Notes: a model not told the origin generated them from the letters alone. Shown: positions 16,757-26,534, counted from the first letter of the stretch. The stretch: DNA of 64,000 bases from Gordonia effusa NBRC 100432 (GCF_000241305.1 NZ_BAEH01000106.1:1-64000); one strand, 5' to 3'. A program made the numbers and translations.

Positions 16757-17692
16757 TCACGGTGTGGGCGCGGGAGCCGGAGTAGTTGCCGCCGGCGCCC
16801 CTGGCACAGGAATACCGGTGTTGTTCTCCGGGCTCTGTACGGTTTGGTCAGCGGCTTGATTCATTCCAAAGACCTTCCAGACACCCTTGTCTTGCATAAG
16901 GTCGACGTACATCGCCGTGGCAACCGGTGTCTCCTTGGTCAGCTTTATCGACTGAACTTTCTGATCAACCAGCGCGAGTACCCGGATCGTCGTGTCTGTC
17001 TGCGACGAAATCGCGGCCTGACTAATCTTGCCGGTTATCTTCAGTTGGGAAGCCTTGATAACTTCGCCGATACCGCTCTGCACCGGCTGGTACGAATCAC
17101 GGAACGCCCCGGTTGAACGCTCGGTCATCTGCTTGAACCACGGATCAAGATTCGTGTAGTCGATATTATTGGCCGTGAAAAGAAAATCTTTCGCGGCGGC
17201 CAACGCGGCGGACCGATTCTGTTCCGTTTGGCGTTGCGCCGCGACTGTTCCCTCCAGATCGCTATTCCGATCGGATTCCTGCCAGTACAGGTAGCCGAGG
17301 ACAGACACGGCAACCAAGAACGCCACACCGAGCGCTACGAGTCCCAGGAAGGGGACGCGCACACCCTGTTCGGCCCACCGCGATGCCCGGGAATCGCCGT
17401 CAGACTTTCCGCGACCACGTCCCGATCGACCGACAGGACGAGCGGACTTCGCACTCTGTTTCGTCGATCCGACGGACTCGTCTTCGTCCTCGTCGGCGGC
17501 CGAGCCACCGTTCGCCTTCTTTGCAGAATCGGTTTCCACTTCTTCAGTCGGTCTCTCCTTGGCGACCGCGGACTCCTTCGCCCCGCTGTCGCCATCACCA
17601 ACTGTCCCACTAGTCACATCGGACGCATCCGTAGGAGTAGGCGATACGACCTCGCTGTCATCGACTGCTTCAGGCGTATTTCCTGTACCCAT
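16757..17692 (-). CDS. Mce-associated membrane protein
   Basis: 311 residues. A roughly 110-residue N-terminus rich in Ser, Glu, Asp and Lys is followed by one transmembrane helix (about 113-137) and a periplasmic-side domain (about 150-290) with the KDFLFTANNIDYTNLD pattern common to Mce-associated (Mam) proteins, then a Pro/Ala tail. Such proteins are thought to stabilise or regulate Mce complexes. ATG 17692 has AAGAAGGG eight bases upstream and is chosen over TTG 17722. It is last in the Mce operon. The charged N-terminus is unusually long. Confidence 0.8.
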   Translation of the reverse strand: MGTGNTPEAVDDSEVVSPTPTDASDVTSGTVGDGDSGAKESAVAKERPTEEVETDSAKKANGGSAADEDEDESVGSTKQSAKSARPVGRSGRGRGKSDGDSRASRWAEQGVRVPFLGLVALGVAFLVAVSVLGYLYWQESDRNSDLEGTVAAQRQTEQNRSAALAAAKDFLFTANNIDYTNLDPWFKQMTERSTGAFRDSYQPVQSGIGEVIKASQLKITGKISQAAISSQTDTTIRVLALVDQKVQSIKLTKETPVATAMYVDLMQDKGVWKVFGMNQAADQTVQSPENNTGIPVPGAPAATTPAPAPTP

Positions 17693-17722
17693 TTTTCTCA
17701 CCCTTCTTTCGAATGCCCACAA

Positions 17723-18673
17723 TTACCGCGGGATGTTTATTAGTAGGCGCATACCCTTCCCGTTCGGAAATGCAGCCAGCATTGCGTCCATCGCCTTGTT
17801 TACATCAATCTTGATGGTGTGGATGGGATCTAGAAGAATTGGCTGAATGATATCCAGAATTGGAGCTACGTCCGCAACGAGCAGCTCAATATAGCCAATA
17901 ATCCGGTGGACCATATCGTGGTAGGGAATAATTTTCACACCACGACTCGAGTCAACAATCTGGATGGCATCATCAATGATTCCGGGAATCTCCGGAAGAA
18001 ACATCGCAGCGAGCCGCTGAGCGGCCTCTTTCGCCAGCTCTGGTCCACGATCCGACTCAGTCGTGGCACCTGCGATCAGAGAGAGTGCGCGGCCCACAAG
18101 TTCTTTGTTCTGCCGAACGGTGGTCGCGAAAAGGCTCGCGGCCCGAACCATACGTGCGATATTGGGCTGAACTCCCGCGACCGAATCCGAGGCACCCTTC
18201 AAGATGTTGTTTATATCCTCTGGATATACCTGGTCGAACATGTCGTTCAGACCGTTAAGGGCACCGGTAATAGTTATCGGTCGGGTCACTCGATTGGCCG
18301 CAATCTTGGCACCGTCTGAATAGAATGGACCTTTAGTCGTGCGTGGACCGAAGTTGATATATTGCTCGCCCACAGCTGACAAGTTGGCGACAGATATTTC
18401 CGAGTCGAGTGGAATCTGATAAGCCGCATCCACTTCGAGCTCGGCAATCACATTGCCCGAGCCCTCCTTTAGCGAGGTAACCTTGCCGATCTGCAGACCG
18501 TTAATAGTCACCGGCGACGTCTCCATGAGACCACCCGAGTTCGGTAGTTCCACAGTAAGGTTGAATGACCTTTGCGTCGGCCGATACTCAAACACACCAA
18601 GTGTTAAATAGACAACACCGCATAGCGCTAGTGTCACCATCGCGATCGACGACAGCAGTATTTTACTTCTCAT
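17723..18673 (-). CDS. mceF: MceF, MlaD/Mce-domain lipid-import subunit
   Basis: 316 residues. N-terminal transmembrane segment (about 7-27), then an MlaD/Mce domain (about 35-115) with NSGGLMETSPVTINGLQIGKV, and a long helical region to the end. It forms part of the hexameric Mce channel that carries lipids across the periplasm to YrbE. Its ATG overlaps the MceE stop by four bases. It is shorter than many mycobacterial MceF proteins and lacks a Pro-rich tail. Identity as F rests on position after the lipoprotein MceE. Confidence 0.9.
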   Translation of the reverse strand: MRSKILLSSIAMVTLALCGVVYLTLGVFEYRPTQRSFNLTVELPNSGGLMETSPVTINGLQIGKVTSLKEGSGNVIAELEVDAAYQIPLDSEISVANLSAVGEQYINFGPRTTKGPFYSDGAKIAANRVTRPITITGALNGLNDMFDQVYPEDINNILKGASDSVAGVQPNIARMVRAASLFATTVRQNKELVGRALSLIAGATTESDRGPELAKEAAQRLAAMFLPEIPGIIDDAIQIVDSSRGVKIIPYHDMVHRIIGYIELLVADVAPILDIIQPILLDPIHTIKIDVNKAMDAMLAAFPNGKGMRLLINIPR

Positions 18674-19803
18674 CTGACAAACCCCAACATCTTCAGGACT
18701 GGAAGAAGTCGATTGCGGAATGCTTGGTCGTTAGCTGCCACGATCTTCGCGTCGCGCTTCGGATCTCCGGTTAGAGCACTTTTTGGCGTTTCAGGCCGAA
18801 TATCGGTAATGATCACGTTGGGGCGACCTTGTCCGGACAAAAATGGAACAATCTTGTTCTGCAAGACTGCCGCCACGGCCGACATAGTTCGCGGAATCTC
18901 ATCCGGCGCGAGCATAATCGACTGAATTACCGGGGTCCACACGCCAAGGAACGTGGTAATCACAGCGTTGCGGGACGGCCCTGCTTGGGTACCCCACTTC
19001 GCAATATCCCGAATACCCTCCACCAAATACATAACACTCGGAAATACGCTTTGAACTACCTTCAGCAAGACTGGAGCTCGCTGGAAGAGCAACTGCCACA
19101 CGTCATCCGCTCTTCCAGCATCAGCAATCAGCGCCTCTGCGCGGTTCAGAATATGGCTCAGCTTGTCATTGGACTCGGCGACACGGTGAAGTGCCACGGT
19201 GCCATTGACAATAAACTTCTTGAATTCACCAGCGTCCGCCGGAACCGCGCTGTTTACGTTCGTCAGGAAGCTCTGAATGAACGGGATCGAGCCACCGTTG
19301 ACCCAGCCGACGACGGTCATCACATAATCTTCAACGGCATCAGCCGGCTTCGACTGCGCTAGTGGAATGGTATCTCCATCGTGCAGTAATCGCCCAGAAC
19401 TCTTGGTCGGAATGGTCAGGCCAATGAAGGTGTCACCAAAGACCGTGTGCTGACGCACGTCAACCGTGGTTTCCACCGGGAGTTCCACATTATTCTTGAT
19501 GTTCAGAATAGCCGTGGCCCGGTAATAGGCTTGATGATCCGGCTCCGCGTTAGGGATATGCGCATTCGGCACAGCTCGAACATCCACGGAGTTCACCATC
19601 CCGACCGTTGCACCGTTCAGCTCGACGCGTGTGCGCAGTGGCAGGTTCAGAACACTTTCGAACTCGACCTTGATCTCGTACGTGTCGCCATCGATACGCG
19701 CGCCCGGCAACGGCAAATCGAGAGGTCGAATGGAACAGCCGACCAGTGCGCATCCCGCTAACACAAGCGCAACGCACATATTCACAACTCGCCGCGCGGT
19801 CAT
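18670..19803 (-). CDS. mceE: MceE, Mce-family lipoprotein
   Basis: 377 residues. Lipoprotein signal with two overlapping lipobox candidates, LAGC (Cys18) and LVGC (Cys23); the second is the likelier lipidated Cys. The Mce domain (about 42-125) contains RVELNGATVGMV and GDTFIGL. MceE/LprN-type lipoproteins anchor the Mce channel. Four-base overlaps with both neighbours show coupled translation. The fifth position in the A-F order matches other mce operons. Confidence 0.92.
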   Translation of the reverse strand: MTARRVVNMCVALVLAGCALVGCSIRPLDLPLPGARIDGDTYEIKVEFESVLNLPLRTRVELNGATVGMVNSVDVRAVPNAHIPNAEPDHQAYYRATAILNIKNNVELPVETTVDVRQHTVFGDTFIGLTIPTKSSGRLLHDGDTIPLAQSKPADAVEDYVMTVVGWVNGGSIPFIQSFLTNVNSAVPADAGEFKKFIVNGTVALHRVAESNDKLSHILNRAEALIADAGRADDVWQLLFQRAPVLLKVVQSVFPSVMYLVEGIRDIAKWGTQAGPSRNAVITTFLGVWTPVIQSIMLAPDEIPRTMSAVAAVLQNKIVPFLSGQGRPNVIITDIRPETPKSALTGDPKRDAKIVAANDQAFRNRLLPVLKMLGFVR

Positions 19804-20933
19804 CCTTCCGTCCCCACCGCAGCAAGAACCAGCTGGACGATCCCGAGATCCATCTTGTCTCCTGACTTAAAGTCGCGCATACAGGTCGGAACGTTCAGGC
19901 GAAGAGGCTCCAGTCCGCAAATATGCGTAACTAGCTCTGGATCGACCCGGAACTTGGGTGGGCGATACTGAAGTCTTCCGGACTTGATATCCGTATCGAA
20001 CATCTTCAGCAGGTTCTGAGCGGCTGGAGGGATCTGCTTGAGGATGTCCACTACACGAGGAACGTCCGACAGAACTCCATGAAGAATCGGCCACGCCCAG
20101 TCAACTAGCCTAATTAGCGTGGGACCATACTTATACGCAAGATTAGCGATCGGCGATATCCAGTGCGAAATATCGTTGATAATACCGATGACATCGGGTG
20201 TAACTCGTCTGGCGATATTCAGACCGTCGGTCAGAGCCGAAACAGCAAATGAAATTGCGTTGCTTCCGTTATCCAATCCCTTACTGATTTGTCCCACATT
20301 ATCGAGCACCTGCCGCAGGACGAAGTTTGCCGCCGATGCGGTATCGCCGAGAATTCCGGAGATATTTCGAATTGCCCCATTTAGGTTCTTGGAACTACCT
20401 TTGATTTGCGTCGCCAGCACAAAGAGCGCGCGACTTACTTCGTCAGGGGCAGCGTCTTGATCAGAGGAATCAGGCGCTTTTCCGGTAATATCATTCGAAA
20501 GCTTGGTAATCGCTCTCATTGACTCGGTGAATCCGACCGGAGTTTTAGTGCGCTCGATAGGAATACACTTGCTGGTGTCAAATGTTGAGCCGCCGGTATA
20601 TGCCGGAGTCAATTCTACGTGACGATCAGTGACAATCGAACTCGTGATTGTCACCGCACCGAGCTCGGCTGGCAAAGTGGCGTCACGGTCGACCGTCATC
20701 TCCACCTTTACGTGGTTGTCTACCGTTTCAATACGCTCCACATTGCCAACGTGGATACCCAGCATCGTAACCTTGTTGCCGGGGTACAGCCCGACGGCAT
20801 CGCGAAATATTCCGCAGACCGATACCGGCCCGTGTTTGCTGTCGTAGTATTGCTTTCCCGATACCCCGACCGCAACAACCATTGCAACCGTCACGATACC
20901 TACAATCGTGGCCAGAAGTCTCTTCTGTGTCAT
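19800..20933 (-). CDS. mceD: MceD, Mce-domain lipid-import subunit
   Basis: 377 residues. The frame is open up to 21029 inside mceC, but ATG 20933 with AAGGGG upstream, ten bases after the MceC stop, gives the expected start with a transmembrane segment at 5-25. The Mce domain has YPGNKVTMLGIHVGNV, and a long C-terminal helical region follows. Its stop overlaps the MceE start by four bases. Composition here is clearly AT-richer than the housekeeping region further right. Confidence 0.9.
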   Translation of the reverse strand: MTQKRLLATIVGIVTVAMVVAVGVSGKQYYDSKHGPVSVCGIFRDAVGLYPGNKVTMLGIHVGNVERIETVDNHVKVEMTVDRDATLPAELGAVTITSSIVTDRHVELTPAYTGGSTFDTSKCIPIERTKTPVGFTESMRAITKLSNDITGKAPDSSDQDAAPDEVSRALFVLATQIKGSSKNLNGAIRNISGILGDTASAANFVLRQVLDNVGQISKGLDNGSNAISFAVSALTDGLNIARRVTPDVIGIINDISHWISPIANLAYKYGPTLIRLVDWAWPILHGVLSDVPRVVDILKQIPPAAQNLLKMFDTDIKSGRLQYRPPKFRVDPELVTHICGLEPLRLNVPTCMRDFKSGDKMDLGIVQLVLAAVGTEG

Positions 20934-20943
20934 ATCAAGCCCC

Positions 20944-21948
20944 TTAACAACCCGGCCGACCAGTGGGACACAACGGCGTACCAGTGATAGTCGTGTTGGA
21001 GTCGTCCACGGTGAAGTACGGATTCTCACTGTTACCGGCGAACCACCTCAACAATGGCTCGAGTTCTTTTGAAACAAAGTCCAGCTCTTTCTTATGTTTC
21101 AAGAGCTCTACGACGGACTTATCTATCATGTCGAAGCCTTGAAAGAGCGGTTCTTCAATAAGCTGGTCGTAGAGGTGAATGGGAACCGTGATCGCGTCGA
21201 ACAGCCGCCGAACCTGTGACACGACGACGACAATTCCTTCGCGCCTCTGCGCCACTTCTCGATAAACCTCAAGTATCTGATCGCCGGCCGCGCGAATACG
21301 TTCCATTTTGCCCATTACTACATCGAGATACGTTGTACTCACTCGCAACGCGCGCGCGAGTTGTTGCTTTCGCTGGTACACGATGGCCGAAAGTTTATTG
21401 ACCTGACCCAGCAGAATATTGAAGTCGTTCGGCCTATTTTCGAACGCGCCGGCCAGTTTAGATATCGACTTACGCAGCTTGGACGCATCCAGTTTCATCA
21501 ATGCTGGTGTAGCGACTTCCAGCGCGGATGACAGGTCGTAAGGGGTGCTTGTGTACTCGCGAGGGATCAACTTCCCGTCTGCCGTCCCTTTGCCCGCCGG
21601 TTTGACATCGAAATAGCGGCCGCCGATCGGCGTCAGCAGCTTGATGACCACGTGAGTTTCTTCGCCCAGCCGAACTTTCCCGTCTACTGAGAACTCGATT
21701 TCAACGTGATCGCGGACAAGTTTGATCCCACGGACACTGCCGACAGGAATTCCGGCGATTCTGACTTCGTCACCCACCCGGGCATCGCCCGAAGAGTTGA
21801 ACTCGGCTCGGTAGACCTTCTCACCAAACGGAATGACTGCCGTACCGGCTGCTACCAGCAGTGCGACGATGGTCACCAGTAGGGCGACGATACCCACCCG
21901 CAGTTCGAAGCGGTTTTGTGCCTGCGCTGCTCTCGATTTCATTGGCAC
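20944..21948 (-). CDS. mceC: MceC, Mce-domain lipid-import subunit
   Basis: 334 residues. Basic N-terminus, transmembrane helix about 20-42, Mce domain with RVGDEVRIAGIPVGSV and GGRYFDV, then coiled-coil-like helices (KLRKSISKLAG and on). It overlaps the end of mceB by ten bases. It is a channel subunit of the Mce transporter. The ending NSENPYFTVDDSNT carries a Cys-containing C-terminus, as seen in some MceC proteins. Confidence 0.9.
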   Translation of the reverse strand: MPMKSRAAQAQNRFELRVGIVALLVTIVALLVAAGTAVIPFGEKVYRAEFNSSGDARVGDEVRIAGIPVGSVRGIKLVRDHVEIEFSVDGKVRLGEETHVVIKLLTPIGGRYFDVKPAGKGTADGKLIPREYTSTPYDLSSALEVATPALMKLDASKLRKSISKLAGAFENRPNDFNILLGQVNKLSAIVYQRKQQLARALRVSTTYLDVVMGKMERIRAAGDQILEVYREVAQRREGIVVVVSQVRRLFDAITVPIHLYDQLIEEPLFQGFDMIDKSVVELLKHKKELDFVSKELEPLLRWFAGNSENPYFTVDDSNTTITGTPLCPTGRPGC

Positions 21949-22943
21949 GCCTTCATCCGCTCGGTCCCAATGAGGATGGTCATAGGTATCGGGAGTTGGG
22001 TGAGGCAGTTCAATTTCTTCCCGGCATCTGGTGTAAGGAATAGCCCGCTAATCGTTTTCACAACGAGTGGAATTGCCGCCAGGCTTTGCCGCACGATCGT
22101 CACTGCCACGGCTGGGACATAACGGTTGTACAACCGTTCAAATCCCGCGAAGTTGTCGTAGTAGATTGCCAGAACTCCGTCAAGCCAAGGCATCAGGAGC
22201 TTCAGGCCGGGAACACCGTTGTCAACGAGATCTCTGAGCAAATCCAGTCTGCCGTGGACGGTCTTGACGAGGTCTAGCGCCTGTCCAAGCAACTTATCAA
22301 TGAGTGGCGCCTTGCCGTCGAACTTGGCGACTATCGCATCCATATTGTCTGCGATTGCGTTAACGAGCGGGATCTGATTGCCTGCGACTCCGATGATCGT
22401 GTTGAGATCGTCCATTACCGGCCCCAGTCCCCGGCCGTCTCCGGACATGACGAGAAGTAGATTCTCCAGGAACTTGTCGACAGTGCCGCTCGATATAGTG
22501 TCGAAAATCGGACGCACGGCATCGAACAGCTCCGAGATGTCGAACGATGACTGTGTGCGCTCGATCGGTATCACCGATCCAGGTTGTAAGACGGATCCCG
22601 GCCGGTCCTTCTGCAGCAGGGCAAGGTAACGCTGGCCCACGAGGGACTGGAAGAGTACAGCGGCTTGCGTGTTGTCGTAGACCGTCTGGTCATCGCGAAC
22701 GCTGAACGAAACTTTCGCGACCGTACCGTCTAGGACGATATCGGTAACCTTACCCACCTGAACTCCGGCCATCCGGACATCTGCACCTTTGGTAAGCCCC
22801 GACACATCACCGATCATCGCGGTGAATCCGGACACCTTTCCCTTGACCGGAGTCTGCAATGCGGTCCAGAGCAACGCACCCATTAATAAGATGACGACAC
22901 CAGCGATTCCCAGTTTAAGAATTGAGCCTCTAAGTGAATTCAT
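21939..22943 (-). CDS. mceB: MceB, Mce-domain lipid-import subunit
   Basis: 334 residues. Transmembrane helix about 9-29 and Mce domain about 37-115 with LTKGADVRMAGVQVGKV and GQRYLAL. The helical C-terminal part ends with two Cys. Overlaps of 5 to 10 bases with mceA and mceC indicate a tightly coupled operon. In this family it forms one protomer of the hetero-hexameric lipid tunnel. Confidence 0.92.
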   Translation of the reverse strand: MNSLRGSILKLGIAGVVILLMGALLWTALQTPVKGKVSGFTAMIGDVSGLTKGADVRMAGVQVGKVTDIVLDGTVAKVSFSVRDDQTVYDNTQAAVLFQSLVGQRYLALLQKDRPGSVLQPGSVIPIERTQSSFDISELFDAVRPIFDTISSGTVDKFLENLLLVMSGDGRGLGPVMDDLNTIIGVAGNQIPLVNAIADNMDAIVAKFDGKAPLIDKLLGQALDLVKTVHGRLDLLRDLVDNGVPGLKLLMPWLDGVLAIYYDNFAGFERLYNRYVPAVAVTIVRQSLAAIPLVVKTISGLFLTPDAGKKLNCLTQLPIPMTILIGTERMKACQ

Positions 22944-23986
22944 CGCGAACCCCCAATCGCTGCCGGATCGCCGGCAAGATAGGGCATACTGGCCAAAATC
23001 ACTTGAAGCTTCATCGAGACTGTGCCATTCGAGTTCTTAACAAAGGTCTTGTCGATCCGATCAATCAGTTTCGGCACTCCTCGATAGAATCCATTTGCAC
23101 CTCTGAACGCGATTCCGACAGGCTCGCCGATACTGATGATGGCATCAATAATCTTCGTGACGTTGTCTCCGCCTCGGCGGAAGATCGACCCGGCATCACC
23201 GATGATCATGCCGATGAACTTAACCACCGCATCGATATTGTCCGGCTGGTTCAGCAGATGATTGATCTTAGGTGCGAGCGTTCGGTAGCCTCCCAAGGCT
23301 TCGGCGAGAAGCCGCGCCCCCTCCGTCACCATGCCGTCGGCCATATCGATAATGGGTCGGGGGTCTTGCTCTATCAGCGTCTTGTTCCCGACCTTGGTCT
23401 GCCCGAGTTCAATCGCGGTACGGATGATATTCGCTATTCCGGCACTGCCGCCTTCGAACATGAATGTGTCCGCCAGCGTCCCAGCGTTGTCAGTCTTGAC
23501 TCTGCCAAGTGTCGTCGTAATCTTGCGAAAGATGGACGTCACAGTGACGGTCTTACTGTCGGCCGGCAGCGTGATGGTTCCGTTCTCGGCGAGTTGGGGC
23601 CCGGGGGCACCTCGATAGAACAATTCGACCGACGACATACCCAGTGTATTCGACGAAACGAACCGTGCCTGGATATTGGTTGCGATGTTCTTGGACGCAT
23701 ACGGCTCGATACCGATGACCAGCCGCTGGCTTGTCGCGCCTTTCGTTTCGACTTCCACTACCTGACCGATCTTTAGACCATTCATTTTGACATCGGAGCC
23801 CGCCACGATGCCCTCACCCAACTGCTGCGCTTCAACCGTGAACTCGAAGCGAGGGGTGAAATTTCCGCGGGCATAGGAAGAAAAGGCCACGGCTATTATC
23901 GCCAGGACAGCGACGCCGACAAGTCCGACAACGTACATCTGACGCGTACTGATACCCCGCCCCGATGGATCTTCATACTGACTCAT
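22940..23986 (-). CDS. mceA: MceA, Mce-domain lipid-import subunit
   Basis: 348 residues. Transmembrane helix about 17-38 and Mce domain about 46-130 with GIVAGSDVKMNGLKIGQV and TLGMSSVELFY. It is first of the six Mce proteins, directly after the second YrbE permease (three bases between the genes), and overlaps mceB by four bases. No RGD-type invasion motif was noticed. The substrate class cannot be read from sequence; neighbouring FMO, SDR and esterase genes make a sterol- or fatty-acid-like lipid plausible. Confidence 0.92.
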   Translation of the reverse strand: MSQYEDPSGRGISTRQMYVVGLVGVAVLAIIAVAFSSYARGNFTPRFEFTVEAQQLGEGIVAGSDVKMNGLKIGQVVEVETKGATSQRLVIGIEPYASKNIATNIQARFVSSNTLGMSSVELFYRGAPGPQLAENGTITLPADSKTVTVTSIFRKITTTLGRVKTDNAGTLADTFMFEGGSAGIANIIRTAIELGQTKVGNKTLIEQDPRPIIDMADGMVTEGARLLAEALGGYRTLAPKINHLLNQPDNIDAVVKFIGMIIGDAGSIFRRGGDNVTKIIDAIISIGEPVGIAFRGANGFYRGVPKLIDRIDKTFVKNSNGTVSMKLQVILASMPYLAGDPAAIGGSR

Positions 23987-23989
23987 ACC

Positions 23990-24853
23990 TCACCCCGTCA
24001 CTCTGATATCGCCGGTCAGACCCCACAGCGTTAACGTCAACATCATGTCCACCACCACCACCAGCACCAAGCTGGCCCGAATTGCCCGTCCCGATGCCAC
24101 ACCAACACCCTCGGGTCCACCATTTGCGTAGAACCCGAAATATGAATGGATAAGGATAACCATCACGACGAAGACAACGGCCTTGATCAAAGACAAGAAG
24201 ATGTCACTAGGCGCCAGAAATGCTTGAAAATAGTGGTTATACGTGCCGCCGGATTGGCCGTGGATAACTTTGATGAAGAACGATGTAGCAAAGTAGCTGC
24301 AGGCCAGGGTCGTAAGGTAGACCGGCACGATGATCAGGATTCCGGCCAGTACGCGCGTCGTGACGACGAACGGGATAGGACGGACCGCGGTAGCTTCGAG
24401 TGCATCGATCTCTTCCGAGATCCGCATCGCGCCGACCTCGGCGGTGATTCGACAGCCCGCCTGTGAGGCAAATCCGATGGCGGCGATAAGCGGTGCGAGT
24501 TCACGGGTGTTCGCGAACGACGAGATGAAACCGACCAGCGGCCCCATTCCCAACATGTCGAGGACTCTGAAGGCCTCGATACCGATCACCGCGCCGGTCA
24601 TGATGCCCATGAATACGACGACGCCAACGGTGCCGCCACCCACGATCAGCTTTCCATTGCCGAAACCGATGTCGATGAATACTCGACCGGTTTCCCTGCG
24701 GTATCGAGAGATCGTCAGTGGAATCGCTTTGAGTGCCAAGTAGGCGAAATTGAGCTGGTGTCCGAGTCGCAAGACCGGGCTCGACGTCGCGAGCATTGCT
24801 TTTTCGATATGCCGGGTACCCAGCGGCCGGTACTTAGACGGTTCCAATGTCAT
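23990..24853 (-). CDS. yrbEB: YrbE/MlaE-family permease B
   Basis: 287-residue MlaE/YrbE permease with five to six hydrophobic spans. The family signature ASQAGCRITAEVGAMRISEEIDALE lies mid-protein, where the EExDAL segment is the coupling helix contacting the MceG/MkI ATPase (not encoded in this window). Its ATG overlaps the stop of permease A by four bases. It pairs with permease A to form the inner-membrane lipid import pore. Confidence 0.93.
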   Translation of the reverse strand: MTLEPSKYRPLGTRHIEKAMLATSSPVLRLGHQLNFAYLALKAIPLTISRYRRETGRVFIDIGFGNGKLIVGGGTVGVVVFMGIMTGAVIGIEAFRVLDMLGMGPLVGFISSFANTRELAPLIAAIGFASQAGCRITAEVGAMRISEEIDALEATAVRPIPFVVTTRVLAGILIIVPVYLTTLACSYFATSFFIKVIHGQSGGTYNHYFQAFLAPSDIFLSLIKAVVFVVMVILIHSYFGFYANGGPEGVGVASGRAIRASLVLVVVVDMMLTLTLWGLTGDIRVTG

Positions 24854-25722
24854 AAGAGTTGCTCCGGAATCCAGATCGACAATAGCTGGGTAATCAGAAG
24901 GTTCGCCGCGAATGTCGACATAACCCCGATAACGACCGCAGCGTTCACACCGTCGGCCACGCCTTTAGGTCCGCCCTTGGCTTCAAAGCCCCGTTGGCTT
25001 GCGACGAAAACCACCACCACCCCGAAGACGATCGTCTTTCCGATCGCGATAATCAGATCCTGGGTTGACGCGAATGCGGCGAACGAGTTGAAGAAGGCGC
25101 CTGGCACGCCGCCCTGCAAGAGCGTCGTGACGTAGATGGTCGACATTCCAACGAAGATGATCAGAATGCACAGCAGAGGCCCCACCAGGAGCATCGCCGC
25201 TATGCGGGGAGCGACCATTCGATAGTTGGGATTAATACCCATCGTTCGGATGGCATCAATCTCTTCCCGAATCTTGCGAGCTCCAAGGTCTGCGGCGACT
25301 GCGGCGCCAACGGCGCCACCGAGCAAGATTCCGGCAACCATCGGCGCTCCCTGCCGAATAACGCCAAGACCGCCTGCGGCTCCCGCCTGCGAAGTCGCCC
25401 CCACCTGTGCGGCAAGCGCGCCAACCTGAACCTGGACGATCACTCCGAATGGAATCGCGATCAGGACCGCGGGGAATATCGAGACACTCATCATGAACCA
25501 CGCCTGGATGAGCGTTTCTCGCCACGGGTGCTTCAGCCTGACGATGTCGCCCACCAAACCTGCAGTGGTGTCGATGACGAGCAAGACCAGCCGACCGAGG
25601 GTGCCAACGGAGGTGATTATCGTTCGTTTCACCCAATCGAAAAGCAGGAAGGGCAAACGCAGCAGTAGCTGGGGAAGATTTCGGCCAACTGTCTGGGGCG
25701 GTTCTAAAGTATCAACGCTCAC
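24850..25722 (-). CDS. yrbEA: YrbE/MlaE-family permease A
   Basis: 290-residue permease with the coupling helix DLGARKIREEIDAIRTMGINP and five to six membrane spans. Two starts are possible: ATG 25737 or GTG 25722. GTG is preferred because it makes a four-base GTGA overlap with the upstream gene, as seen at most junctions of this operon, and has a weak GGGTGG before it. With permease B it forms the Mce transporter core; the ATPase must be supplied from elsewhere in the genome. Confidence 0.9.
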   Translation of the reverse strand: MSVDTLEPPQTVGRNLPQLLLRLPFLLFDWVKRTIITSVGTLGRLVLLVIDTTAGLVGDIVRLKHPWRETLIQAWFMMSVSIFPAVLIAIPFGVIVQVQVGALAAQVGATSQAGAAGGLGVIRQGAPMVAGILLGGAVGAAVAADLGARKIREEIDAIRTMGINPNYRMVAPRIAAMLLVGPLLCILIIFVGMSTIYVTTLLQGGVPGAFFNSFAAFASTQDLIIAIGKTIVFGVVVVFVASQRGFEAKGGPKGVADGVNAAVVIGVMSTFAANLLITQLLSIWIPEQLL

Positions 25723-26351
25723 CTGGGCGCCACCCATCGCTGAACCACGGTGTAAACACTCTTCACTCCCCCTCTGACAAGTGTCAGTTTCGACTTGGTC
25801 AACACCACCGAGACTCCCCCGCCAGACCCGGCGAAGTCAGTGCCGCCGGCAGCGCCGGAGGCTCTGATCGGCGTGGCATCGACCAGAATCAGACCCTTGA
25901 AATAGGCCCCACCACCCTTGGCCTTGCACACCGAGTACTTAATCTCCGGCGTTCGTCCAACAATCATTCCTTGGTCCCACTGATCGCACTGCGCGTTCTG
26001 ATCAGCCCACCAGCCGTAGTTACTCCCGCCATGCATCGTGTACATATCGGGCCGCTCGCTGAGCGGCGCGGCTGTGTAACCAGCCCCTTCCGGCAGCGGC
26101 GCGGGCACTGGCGGAATCGTCACTGCGGGCGCCGCGGAACTCGATGGTTTCGGCCGCTTCTTTGAACTTGGTGGTGCTTTCGACGTCGACTCCCCAGCGA
26201 CGACGATCACAGGTGGTGGCGAACCGCGATTCGCCGAGAACCACCACACCAACGACATACCGAGGCCCACAACCACCAACAGCGCTACCGCCGCGCGCAC
26301 AACCGATGACCGACCACCGTTTTGCTCGGTCTCGGGCCGCGGGAACTCCAT
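25719..26351 (-). CDS. Exported/membrane-anchored protein leading the Mce operon
   Basis: 210 residues. One N-terminal transmembrane anchor (about 18-40), a Ser/Pro/Lys low-complexity linker (about 50-90), then a compact extracytoplasmic domain with several Trp, Gly and two Cys (CDQWDQ and SVCKAKG) that may form a disulfide. I recognise no family. It is the first gene of the operon, 39 bases from operator site 6, and its stop overlaps yrbEA. A gene in this position is not part of the usual yrbE-mce layout, so an accessory role in substrate capture or complex assembly is a guess. Confidence 0.75.
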   Translation of the reverse strand: MEFPRPETEQNGGRSSVVRAAVALLVVVGLGMSLVWWFSANRGSPPPVIVVAGESTSKAPPSSKKRPKPSSSAAPAVTIPPVPAPLPEGAGYTAAPLSERPDMYTMHGGSNYGWWADQNAQCDQWDQGMIVGRTPEIKYSVCKAKGGGAYFKGLILVDATPIRASGAAGGTDFAGSGGGVSVVLTKSKLTLVRGGVKSVYTVVQRWVAPR

Positions 26352-26389
26352 GCGCTAGGTCCTCCTCTCATCCGTACGCGCTGACCTCA

Positions 26390-26402
26390 GTGTCTGTGAC
26401 AG
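26390..26402. promoter_or_regulatory. CTGTCTSAGACAG operator, site 6 (Mce side)
   Basis: GTGTCTGTGACAG, 11 of 13, 39 bases upstream of the first gene of the Mce operon. Confidence 0.65.
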
Positions 26403-26485
26403 TGTGTCGATTACTGTGGCGAACGTCGCATTCAGTCCTGTACTGTAGCGCACACCATACCCCAGATCCGTACTGGCGGGTAGCC

Positions 26486-26498
26486 CTGGCTGAGACAG
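26486..26498. promoter_or_regulatory. CTGTCTSAGACAG operator, site 7 (MmpL side)
   Basis: CTGGCTGAGACAG, 12 of 13, 37 bases upstream of the lipoprotein-MmpL operon. With site 6 it brackets the divergent promoter region 26352-26534. Confidence 0.75.
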
Positions 26499-26534
26499 TG
26501 GGGCTGGGGCCATCGTTAGAGGAAAGAGGAGCAA

